From Fibrobacteria bacterium (GTDB lineage Bacteria; Fibrobacterota; Fibrobacteria; UBA11236; JADFYW01), in contig JADFYW010000026.1 of NCBI GenBank assembly GCA_015232855.1, forward strand, positions 1 through 39,772: 39,772 bases of DNA. The letters run 5' to 3'. This document shows positions 1-7,600 of the stretch, piece by piece; within the stretch, counting starts at the first letter, position 1, and every line of letters starts with the position of its first letter. The position numbers and the translations under genes are program-made. The notes below the pieces were generated by a model, which saw nothing but the letters and a program-made list of their open reading frames with translations, ran no database searches and was not told the DNA's origin.

Positions 1-662
1 ACAAATATATTCCTAAATTTTGTAAAGCACTGGATCTTGATAAAAAAGAAAGTGAATATTTCAGTTTGATGGTTCATTATACCCATACAACTCATGATCA
101 CGAAAAGCAAAATATTTTTGATAAAATGGTAAGTTACCTGCCAAAAAAGATTCAACGCCTAAAAAAAACACAACAGGGTTTTTATGAAAACTGGTATTAT
201 GTAGCTATACATCAAGCACTCAGTGTGATTAATTTTAAAGATAATTACCAGGAACTGGCTCAATTTATACAACCATCTATCCGCGTTCCGGATGCAAAAC
301 ATGCCATAAAACTTTTAGAAGAACTACAGTTAATACAACAGGATAAAAATGGCTTTTACCGACCTACCGAAACTGCTATGGTGGGTGGAGAAGAAGTTGG
401 TGCCCTGGTTATTAAAACATTCCAGAATCAAATGATGGATATGGCCAAAAAATCCCAGTTTACATATACGCCAGAGCAGCGGCATGTCTTCACCCAAACC
501 TTATCAACATCGATGTGTGGATGGAATCGTATTAAATACAAACTTCAGCAGTTTCAGCAAGAGATCATAGAAATCGTTCGCTCTGAAGAAGAAGAGGAAC
601 AAGTATTCCAGCTAAATGTTCAGATGTTCCCCATGTCTCAAATGAAAGCAGATAAGGAATAA
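1..662 (+). CDS. TIGR02147 family protein (DUF4423-type), 5'-truncated by window edge
   Basis: The reading frame is open from base 3 to a TAA at 660-662, so the gene starts before the window; the in-window TTG/ATG near 66-71 is internal. The visible ~220 residues match the C-terminal part of the TIGR02147 family, named for its expansion in Fibrobacter succinogenes. Signs are an FYENWYYVAIHQAL segment, a winged-helix-like stretch (KHAIKLLEELQLIQQDKNGFYRPT), the GW(N) turn and the ending VFQLNVQMFP. An acidic run of five Glu precedes that ending. The family is often seen beside surface-protein genes and is thought to be regulatory, but its biochemical role is unproven. It lies 1 base before the LamG lipoprotein gene, so the two are surely co-transcribed. 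Family assignment is firm; function is inference. Confidence 0.82.
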   Translation, partial: KYIPKFCKALDLDKKESEYFSLMVHYTHTTHDHEKQNIFDKMVSYLPKKIQRLKKTQQGFYENWYYVAIHQALSVINFKDNYQELAQFIQPSIRVPDAKHAIKLLEELQLIQQDKNGFYRPTETAMVGGEEVGALVIKTFQNQMMDMAKKSQFTYTPEQRHVFTQTLSTSMCGWNRIKYKLQQFQQEIIEIVRSEEEEEQVFQLNVQMFPMSQMKADKE

Positions 663-663
663 T

Positions 664-1995
664 ATGAATCATAATAGATACAACAATTGCTTTCGCTTAC
701 TGCTCAGTAGCTGGTTTTTACTCATCGCGTTTACCAGTTGTTCAGAGAACGCTAACATCGCCGGGACAACGGTGGGTACAGAAAATGTACTTACCGCAAC
801 ATTAATAACAGAGGACAACCAGCCCGCAGCAAATGCCCGAGTTTCTTTTTATGCAAGCGGTTTCCTACCTATCCCCGGAGAAAACGATACTCCTCTCCAG
901 GAAGCTCTCTCCAATAAAAACGGTATTTTGAACGCAGAATTAGATACAGGTATTCAGTATCATATGGAAATAATCCTGGGTTCAGATGACAGCAGCAAGG
1001 TCTTTTGGAAAGACTCTATTATTCTTGGCGAACATTCTTCTGCTGAAAACAAACTTACTTATACCTTGGTAGAAACAGGGCACCTCCAGGGCATTGCCTC
1101 TTTTCCAACAAGACCAAACGAAAAGGTATATGCTGGTTTCAGGGGTACGGGCCGGGTAGTGGAGTGCCAATCACTTCAGTCTTTTATCCTCCGAAATATT
1201 CCCACCGGTATGCGCAGCGTGACGTTGTTTAGAATTAACACTGAAACAGGCGAAGAGCTTTTGATAAAAGACCTTCCCGGGGTAACCATACTTTCAGGAG
1301 AAACAAGTTATATCGACACCATTGTATTCTCAGACCTCAATCGCGACCTGGCCGGCTATTGGCCGTTTGATGAAGCGTCAGGAGACAGTGTCTTTGACAT
1401 ATCAGGCAATAATCACAATGGTTTTATTTATGGCCCCCTACGGGCGGACGGGGTTTCGGGGGGAGCCCTCAATTTTGACCCAGCGGACTCTTATGTTGAA
1501 ATAAGCGAGCCGGAAGATAACAGTCTTGATTATGGAAAAGACGCAGATTTCACTCTTTCGGTGTGGTTTAACACAAGTAACCCTACCCCCCGCCCCGGAG
1601 GAAGTGATCAGCGGTTTATTACTAAACAGGAAATCAACGGTAATATGTACACCCTGGCTATGGACACCGACGGAAGAATAAATTTTGAACTTCGCAGTAA
1701 AGAAGCCGGAAATACCCTGCTGAGAAACAAAAGTCTGGCAAACATGGCCGATGGCAAATGGCACCATGCCCTTGGCGTTCGAAAAGGGAACGAAACGATT
1801 ATCTATGTAGACGGGGTTAAAGAAAACACCACAACGGCCACCAATGCAAGTCTGGAAAACGACAGTAATCTGGTGCTGGGTGCACTGGATAAAGACCATA
1901 GCAATTTTTACGGATTAATGGACGAAGTGCGTATTTATAACCGGGCACTTGAAAACTTCGAAGTTAAAACCTTATTTAATTTATTCAAAGACTAA
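664..1995 (+). CDS. LamG/concanavalin-like domain lipoprotein
   Basis: This 443-residue protein has a lipoprotein signal peptide: a hydrophobic stretch followed by AFTSC with the lipidated Cys at residue 26. It should therefore be anchored in the envelope, probably at the outer membrane. Residues ~35-130 resemble a carboxypeptidase-regulatory-like beta-sandwich (TATLITEDNQPAANARVSFY). Residues ~228-443 form a Laminin-G_3/concanavalin-like fold, with the starting motif GYWPFDEASG and the hallmark MDEVRIYNRAL near the end. LamG domains usually bind carbohydrate or protein ligands; no catalytic site is visible. AAGGA lies 5 bases before the ATG, and the gene begins 1 base after the TIGR02147 stop, so a regulator/surface-protein pair is likely. 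The ligand is unknown. Confidence 0.85.
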   Translation: MNHNRYNNCFRLLLSSWFLLIAFTSCSENANIAGTTVGTENVLTATLITEDNQPAANARVSFYASGFLPIPGENDTPLQEALSNKNGILNAELDTGIQYHMEIILGSDDSSKVFWKDSIILGEHSSAENKLTYTLVETGHLQGIASFPTRPNEKVYAGFRGTGRVVECQSLQSFILRNIPTGMRSVTLFRINTETGEELLIKDLPGVTILSGETSYIDTIVFSDLNRDLAGYWPFDEASGDSVFDISGNNHNGFIYGPLRADGVSGGALNFDPADSYVEISEPEDNSLDYGKDADFTLSVWFNTSNPTPRPGGSDQRFITKQEINGNMYTLAMDTDGRINFELRSKEAGNTLLRNKSLANMADGKWHHALGVRKGNETIIYVDGVKENTTTATNASLENDSNLVLGALDKDHSNFYGLMDEVRIYNRALENFEVKTLFNLFKD

Positions 1996-2013
1996 AAAAA
2001 CAGGAAGAACAAC

Positions 2014-3192
2014 ATGATAAAAGAAACATTCTCTAGCATTTTTTTACTGCTGATCCTTTCCTCAGTGGTTTTTTCCGCACCCCAAAAAGTAATCTTTGAA
2101 ACGGATATGGAATCGGACTTTGACGATGCCGGTGCCCTTGCCATGCTACACGCCATGGCTGATAATGGTGAATGTGAAATTTTAGCAGTTATGCATAATA
2201 CATCCGACCCCTATGGCCCCGGAGTTATTGATGCTATAAACACCTGGTATTATCGACCGGATTTACCCATTGGGAAATATCCTTTAGATGATTGTCCATC
2301 CTATATGTTTGGTGGCGAGCCGCAATATGCCAGAGCAATTGCATTAGATACGGCTTTCCATAAAGATGTGATATCCAGAGATGATGTTCCGGATGCAGTA
2401 GAATTATACAAGGATATCTTAGCAGAACAGGAGGACAGCAGCGTTATAATTATTTCAGTCGGATGGCAGATGAATTTGCAAAGATTGGCTGAAGACTCTG
2501 CAGGTTCCAGGCTTATAGTGAAGAAAATTAAAGAACTTGTTGTGATGGGAGGCTACTGGAACCCAAGTGGTAAGCCCCATATGAACCTGGCCGGGCATAA
2601 AAATGATTTGCCTGTTGCTGCCAGGGCTGGTGAATACATTGTTAATGAGTGGCCGACTCCTGTTGCTTATGTGGGCATGGAGGCAATACCGGGGGTTGCC
2701 GGTGGTAGTTTAGAGGATGCACCATACTTAAATCCTGTCCGCAGAGCATATGAGTGGTCCATTGAACATTCCAGTTTCAGTTCTATACTAAGTTGGAACC
2801 ACCACACGGCTGACCTTGCGACCATTCTGTATGCATTACGCGGGCCAGGTGAGGTGTGGACGGAAAAAACAGAAGGGACGCCCGCTATGTGGTGGGACGG
2901 AAGTTACTGGAGGACAGAATGGAAAAGTTCACCGGACAGTCCCCATCGTGCGACGACGAAATCCAGTGATAAATCGATCCTACAGGCAGCCTGCGATACC
3001 ATCGAAGCACTGATGGTCCAGGCACCGGTTAAGCCAGTTTCCATCAATTTTGAAGCAAACCGGCAGAGTGTTACCGCTTCATCCATCCATTTTGATCCTG
3101 CTACGGGTTTATTACTGTTTTCAGACAAATTTGGGTGGTATAACGCAAAAGGGAGCAAAATAAGCGGTTCTATTCCTATTTCAAATTATTAA
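2014..3192 (+). CDS. secreted nucleoside hydrolase-like protein (IUNH fold)
   Basis: The 392-residue product begins with a Sec signal peptide (hydrophobic core ILSSVVFSA, cleavage near residue 22). Straight after it comes ETDMESDFDDAGAL (29-42), the Asp-rich calcium-binding signature of inosine-uridine nucleoside hydrolases in the longer form seen in secreted bacterial relatives. DPYGPGVIDAINTWYYRPD and VVMGGYW (nucleoside hydrolases have a conserved MGG here) support the family. These enzymes hydrolyse N-glycosidic bonds of ribonucleosides, but the first Asp of the motif is Glu here, so activity and substrate are open. Position 18 bases after the lipoprotein gene with AGGAAG upstream suggests the same operon. 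The last ~45 residues look like a degraded beta-rich tail, not part of the hydrolase core. Confidence 0.75.
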   Translation: MIKETFSSIFLLLILSSVVFSAPQKVIFETDMESDFDDAGALAMLHAMADNGECEILAVMHNTSDPYGPGVIDAINTWYYRPDLPIGKYPLDDCPSYMFGGEPQYARAIALDTAFHKDVISRDDVPDAVELYKDILAEQEDSSVIIISVGWQMNLQRLAEDSAGSRLIVKKIKELVVMGGYWNPSGKPHMNLAGHKNDLPVAARAGEYIVNEWPTPVAYVGMEAIPGVAGGSLEDAPYLNPVRRAYEWSIEHSSFSSILSWNHHTADLATILYALRGPGEVWTEKTEGTPAMWWDGSYWRTEWKSSPDSPHRATTKSSDKSILQAACDTIEALMVQAPVKPVSINFEANRQSVTASSIHFDPATGLLLFSDKFGWYNAKGSKISGSIPISNY

Positions 3193-3430
3193 CGGCATTT
3201 ATTCAATTCATATTGCGAATTTCATTTTTTAACCATATATTAGTTTGTAAGTATTCAGTATTTTTGATTTTTGTATACGTTCTATTCAAAAATCCAGGTA
3301 TAGAAGAAGAAGAAGAAGAAGCTTTTTTGGAGGAGATTCAATCAGACTTGCCTAAGCCCGGTTGAATAGGGGGAAAATCAACATTTTTTATCACAGTAAT
3401 ACGTTTTATATCATTTAATTGGAGGCAACC
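3193..3430. other. 238-bp intergenic region with a (GAA)6 tract
   Basis: This gap separates the nucleoside-hydrolase gene from the first serine hydrolase gene. It contains an uninterrupted run of six GAA triplets at 3303-3320, followed by a short open stretch ending in TGA at 3363-3365. No convincing terminator or homologous protein remnant is visible. TGGAGG at 3420-3425 is the ribosome binding site of the next gene. The promoter of the serine hydrolase pair presumably lies here, but I cannot point to consensus boxes. Confidence 0.5.
3303..3320 (+). repeat. (GAA)6 trinucleotide microsatellite
   Basis: Six perfect GAA units lie about 110 bases upstream of the start codon of a secreted hydrolase. 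Tracts of this kind can change length by slipped-strand mispairing, although six units is short for that. Confidence 0.7.
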
Positions 3431-5395
3431 ATGACCAGGTTTCTTATTGTTTTTTTATGTGTTTTTTTGCCGATTTCGGCCATGGCATTGGATTACACCT
3501 TTCCGGGAGCTACCTGGGAAACCAAAACAGCGGCTGAAGTGGGGATGAGCCAGAGTGCCGTAGATAAAGCAGCCTCAGACCTTGGCGGCAATGGAGCGAT
3601 TATTCGGTACGGATATGTGGTAAAATCATGGGGTAGTGGTGGTTTAGCAGCTTCTACAGACTGGGCATCCTCCTGTAAACCGGTATTTTCATTCCTGGTT
3701 TGGAAGGCCATTAAAGATGGTAAAATAAACAGTTTTAACGACCTGGTATCAGATATCATCACCGACAAAACCTTTAATGCCAAAGACGCAAGAATATCTC
3801 TTTGGCACCTCGCCCATATGATGTCAGGTTGGGATCGAAAAGAAGACGCAGGTAGATGTTACGCTTATAATGACAAAGCCATTAATTTATACGGAATGAC
3901 AGTATACAACTACATTTACAAAAACTCCGGTAACAGCCCATCAGAAGTTTTAAAGAGCGAGCTTTCCATGCTGCAATTCGAAAACAACCCTAACTTAAGC
4001 AGCTCCCAAATCGGTCGTTTTAGTAGTGTTTCTGTAGGTGATGTTGGCAGGATGGCCCACTTATTCCTTAATGATGGTGTATGGAATGGTACCCGCTTAA
4101 TAGAGCAAGGCATGATGCACCATATGATGCACCAGGTAGTTCCGGAAGATGTACCTATGACTGAAGGGGACGCTACTGCAAGTTTTGATGCCGGTACACT
4201 AGGCGGCTCCGATTATCAATCAGAAGGGAACAACGGACCAGGCAGTTATTCATACAACTGGTGGCTTAACAAGCATAAAAAGCTTTGGCCTGATTTGGAC
4301 GAAAATGTATTCCAGGGTAACGGTCACTGGGGCAGAGAAAACTATACGGTTTTCCCTGATCAGCAACTCATTGTAATCCATTATGGAAGACAATTTAACA
4401 ATTCACAAACGAACCCCATATATAAGGCCCTTGTAGCTGGCGTTACCAGCGACCCTGCTACACCACCTAACCCCATTCTTCCCGATTCAAGCACAATCGA
4501 TACCGACCCAACAGAACCAACTAATCCAGTCTATTTAAACCTTGTGTTCACCAATAGTGCAGGCAGTCAGTCAGGTCCATGGTTATCAAGTAATGAAACT
4601 GGAGATGAGGATATGTACAAGAGGCCGATTCTTACCGTTCATTATACCACCAATACGGGTGTTAAAGCAACAAAACGCTATCAAAGACGCATCGGTGGAA
4701 ACAACCCCTTAATGTATTTCATTGCTGATTCACAAAATGGTGGGAACTTTTACGACCAACCTGATGGAACAAATTACCACGGCCTTAAGTATGGTGATGC
4801 CATGTTAATCAAAGCTGGTGGAAACCGCATTGGCTTTTTTAAATGCGAAATTTCCAGTATTCCTGGTGGCTCAACTATAGACAGTGTTAATTTTAAAGGA
4901 TGGGTTGAACCAGAAGGGCGGAGTGGAAGCATAACCATTTCTGTTTGGAAAGGCACAGCTGACTGGAAAAAAACTACCATTTCAAAATCCATACAAAATT
5001 ATAAGGGCACCAAGATTACTGACTTTAACGTCACCAGTACAACTTTCCCTTCATCAAATTTTTGGTCCTGGGATTGGGATGCAAATATGTTAGCATATGC
5101 ACAGGAACAGACTGATAAATTGGTTTCAACCAAGGCTTTCGAAAAAAACAATTCACAATCAATTCAGGTCTATTCTAATCCCGTAAGCACAGGATTAAAT
5201 CTTATCATGCCTGTTTTTACCGGAATTGGTAAACTGAAGATTTTTGATAATCAAGGCTCTGAACTACAGGAAGCAATCGTAAACTCTGGCGAAACTTTTA
5301 TTTGGAATGCTCATAGCAATCCTGCCGGCGTGTATTTTGCAGAATTAAGTTTTGAAGGCAAAAGCATAAGAAGCAAGTTAACATTAATGAGGTAA
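3431..5395 (+). CDS. secreted serine hydrolase (beta-lactamase/esterase fold) with DNRLRE-like domain and T9SS-type tail
   Basis: The start is the ATG at 3431, because TGGAGG sits 5 bases before it and the signal peptide (cleavage after AMA, residue 19) begins there; an upstream in-frame TTG overlaps the ribosome binding site. The 654-residue product has a serine beta-lactamase-like domain at ~25-340: SSCK (catalytic Ser80, Lys83), the Tyr-Asn element YAYND (144-148) and HWG (299-301) as the third motif. A Pro/Thr-rich linker (~340-366) leads to a beta domain with DNRLRE-like features (YGDAMLIK, the SSIPGGSTI turn). Residues ~577-654 match the type IX secretion type-A sorting tail (YSNPV, KLKIFDNQG, AGVYFAEL). 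It probably hydrolyses an ester or amide outside the cell. The adjacent gene is a full-length paralogue. Confidence 0.8.
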   Translation: MTRFLIVFLCVFLPISAMALDYTFPGATWETKTAAEVGMSQSAVDKAASDLGGNGAIIRYGYVVKSWGSGGLAASTDWASSCKPVFSFLVWKAIKDGKINSFNDLVSDIITDKTFNAKDARISLWHLAHMMSGWDRKEDAGRCYAYNDKAINLYGMTVYNYIYKNSGNSPSEVLKSELSMLQFENNPNLSSSQIGRFSSVSVGDVGRMAHLFLNDGVWNGTRLIEQGMMHHMMHQVVPEDVPMTEGDATASFDAGTLGGSDYQSEGNNGPGSYSYNWWLNKHKKLWPDLDENVFQGNGHWGRENYTVFPDQQLIVIHYGRQFNNSQTNPIYKALVAGVTSDPATPPNPILPDSSTIDTDPTEPTNPVYLNLVFTNSAGSQSGPWLSSNETGDEDMYKRPILTVHYTTNTGVKATKRYQRRIGGNNPLMYFIADSQNGGNFYDQPDGTNYHGLKYGDAMLIKAGGNRIGFFKCEISSIPGGSTIDSVNFKGWVEPEGRSGSITISVWKGTADWKKTTISKSIQNYKGTKITDFNVTSTTFPSSNFWSWDWDANMLAYAQEQTDKLVSTKAFEKNNSQSIQVYSNPVSTGLNLIMPVFTGIGKLKIFDNQGSELQEAIVNSGETFIWNAHSNPAGVYFAELSFEGKSIRSKLTLMR

Positions 5396-5447
5396 GTAAC
5401 ATTTCAACAATTTATAGCAAACGTTTTAAATCTTAGTGGAGGGTAAT

Positions 5448-7433
5448 ATGGGTAAGTTTTTATTAATTGTTTTTTGTCTTCTTTTGCCAATTTCAACAAT
5501 GGCATTGGATTATACATTTCCAGGTACCACTTGGGAAACCAAAACAGCGGCTGAAGTAGGGATGGATGCAGGGGCAGTAAATACTGCAGCAACTCAACTC
5601 GGTGGTAGTGGTGCTATTATGCGCTATGGATATGTGATAAAAACATGGGGAAATGGTCTTGGTGCCAAAACAGACTGGGCTTCCTCAGGCAAACCTGTAT
5701 TTTCTTTCCTGGTTTGGAAAGCGATTAAAGATGGAAAAGTCCCCAGCTTCGAAACCCTTGTCAAAGACATCTATACAACAGAAACATTTAATGAAAAAGA
5801 TTCAAAGATCACCCTATATCATCTGGCCCACATGACTTCAGGCTGGTCAAGAGGTGAACAACCTGGAGATGCGTATTCATATAATGACTATGCCATTAAT
5901 CTCTATGGTAAGACTGTTTTTCATCATATTTTTAAAACCTCTGGTAGTACCCCTACCGCCATATTCCAATCAGAACTTTCCATGCTTAATTTTGAACACA
6001 ACCCAACTCTGGATGCCTCAAAAGTGGGACGATTTACAAATGTTTCTGTTGGTGATATAGGACGCATGGCCCACCTGTTTTTAAATAACGGAAACTGGAA
6101 CGGTACGCAATTGATAGGAAAGGGCGATATGGCCCATATGCTTAGTCAGGTTGTACCAGCTAGTATGCCTTTATCAACATTAGATGGCACACCTAGTTTT
6201 GATTCAGGAACCCTTGGTGGTGGAGATGCTCAGAATGCAGCAAACCAGGGCGGTCTTGGTCCGGGAAGTTATTCCTATAACTTTTGGATTAACAAGGGCA
6301 AACGTTTGTGGTCTTCACTGGACACAAATGTATTTCAGGGCAATGGCCACTTTGGTAGAGAAAATTACACGGTTTTCCCTAAGGAACAGCTTATCGTTAT
6401 TCATTACGGGAATACATTCACAAACTCACAAATGAATACCCGTTATTCATCTCTTGTTAATGGTATTACCAGTAATCCTGTTGAACCTCTCAACCCCATT
6501 ACTGCAGATACCAGTACTGATACGTCCACTACTACCCCACCTGATACTACAAGTGGTACTGATCCTGTTTACCTTAACATTATAGTTTCCAATGATGTCG
6601 CCGCTGGCTATGGCCCTTGGTTTTCGAGTATGGAGAATGGTGATAATGACGTTACTCATAGACCGACCTTAACCATCAATTATACAAATAATGGAACACA
6701 AGGCACTAAAACCTATTCACGGCCTATTGGCGGTGACAATCCTCTTATGTACTTCATTGCTGATGATCAAAGTGAAGGAAATTTCTATGACAAACCGGAT
6801 GGTAGTAAGTACCAGAGTCACAAATATGGTGATGCGATGCTTATTAAAAACGGTATGAATCGAATTGGTTTTTTTAAATGTAATATTTCTGATCTTCCCC
6901 CAAACTCCACAATAACGGGTGCAAGCCTCAAAATGTGGGTAGATACTCACGAAGGAAAAAGTGATGCTATTGTTATAAATATTTCACGTTGTCTGGTAGA
7001 CTGGAAAAAAACAAGTATTACAAAATCAATTTCCAACTATCGCGGTACTGGTATAACAGATATACCAATAGAAATAACCTCACAACAAAAAGGTTCTTTT
7101 TGGACATGGAACTGGAATGCAAATTTGGTATCATATATTCAAGAAATGGCAGACGAGATAGTAAGTATCCAAAGCCAAAAAGAAAAGAACATCCCAACAA
7201 TTGATGTTCACTCCAACCCGTTTAGTTCTGGATTATCTATTTCATTACCTGATTTTCAAGGTATGGGTAAACTTACGATTTTTGATGCTCAGGGAACAAA
7301 GCTTCTGGAAGAAAGAGTTAATTCATCAGAAGTATTCAACTGGAATGCTACAAACAGACCTGCTGGCGTTTACTTTGCTGAACTTAGGTTTGAAGGCAAA
7401 CAAATCCAAAACAAGTTAATGCTGATTAAATAG
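5448..7433 (+). CDS. second secreted serine hydrolase, tandem paralogue with T9SS-type tail
   Basis: The start is the ATG at 5448, preceded by TGGAGGG at the right spacing; a GTG 12 bases upstream lies over that site. The 661-residue product repeats the architecture of the previous gene: signal peptide ending in TMA, SSGK (Ser79, Lys82), YSYND (143-147), HFG (301-303), a Thr/Pro linker richer in Thr than its partner, a DNRLRE-like beta domain and a C-terminal type-A sorting tail (HSNPF, KLTIFDAQG, AGVYFAEL). The two genes are 52 bases apart and clearly arose by tandem duplication. The proteins differ at the SxxK interior (SSC versus SSG), in the linker and in surface loops, which hints at substrate divergence. 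A strong terminator follows. Substrate is unknown. Confidence 0.8.
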   Translation: MGKFLLIVFCLLLPISTMALDYTFPGTTWETKTAAEVGMDAGAVNTAATQLGGSGAIMRYGYVIKTWGNGLGAKTDWASSGKPVFSFLVWKAIKDGKVPSFETLVKDIYTTETFNEKDSKITLYHLAHMTSGWSRGEQPGDAYSYNDYAINLYGKTVFHHIFKTSGSTPTAIFQSELSMLNFEHNPTLDASKVGRFTNVSVGDIGRMAHLFLNNGNWNGTQLIGKGDMAHMLSQVVPASMPLSTLDGTPSFDSGTLGGGDAQNAANQGGLGPGSYSYNFWINKGKRLWSSLDTNVFQGNGHFGRENYTVFPKEQLIVIHYGNTFTNSQMNTRYSSLVNGITSNPVEPLNPITADTSTDTSTTTPPDTTSGTDPVYLNIIVSNDVAAGYGPWFSSMENGDNDVTHRPTLTINYTNNGTQGTKTYSRPIGGDNPLMYFIADDQSEGNFYDKPDGSKYQSHKYGDAMLIKNGMNRIGFFKCNISDLPPNSTITGASLKMWVDTHEGKSDAIVINISRCLVDWKKTSITKSISNYRGTGITDIPIEITSQQKGSFWTWNWNANLVSYIQEMADEIVSIQSQKEKNIPTIDVHSNPFSSGLSISLPDFQGMGKLTIFDAQGTKLLEERVNSSEVFNWNATNRPAGVYFAELRFEGKQIQNKLMLIK

Positions 7434-7467
7434 AACTGGTGTAAAAACTAGATTTGTTATGACTTAA

Positions 7468-7496
7468 GGTCGGGATTATTTTCCCGACCTTTTTTT
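7468..7496 (+). terminator. rho-independent terminator of the serine hydrolase operon
   Basis: A perfect 8-bp stem GGTCGGGA/TCCCGACC (7468-7475 and 7482-7489) with a 6-base loop is followed by seven T. It lies 34 bases after the stop codon of the second hydrolase. Confidence 0.92.
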
Positions 7497-7499
7497 ACT

Positions 7500-7516
7500 C
7501 CCCTCCCACCCCATCC
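7500..7516 (-). other. G-run tract on the minus strand
   Basis: The minus strand reads GGATGGGGTGGGAGGGG, with three runs of three or more G plus one GG. It lies just after the 3' end of the large lipoprotein gene. It could form a weak G-quadruplex in that transcript, but only three runs are long enough. Confidence 0.35.
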
Positions 7517-7600
7517 AAGGTACCAGGAAGGGGTAATCAGAGAAAAAGAAGATCACTTGAGGTAAGAAGTATTTGGTTATTTAAATCCATGTTTGCCTAG

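Noticed and set aside
1438..1899. 153-codon minus-strand ORF inside the LamG lipoprotein gene
   Set aside because: It is antisense to a well-supported gene, shows no domain or ribosome binding site, and has the composition of a shadow frame.
3192..3365. Open frame containing the (GAA)6 tract as the remnant of a second TIGR02147 gene
   Set aside because: Only the acidic run is reminiscent; the rest of the frame does not look like protein and shows no family motif.
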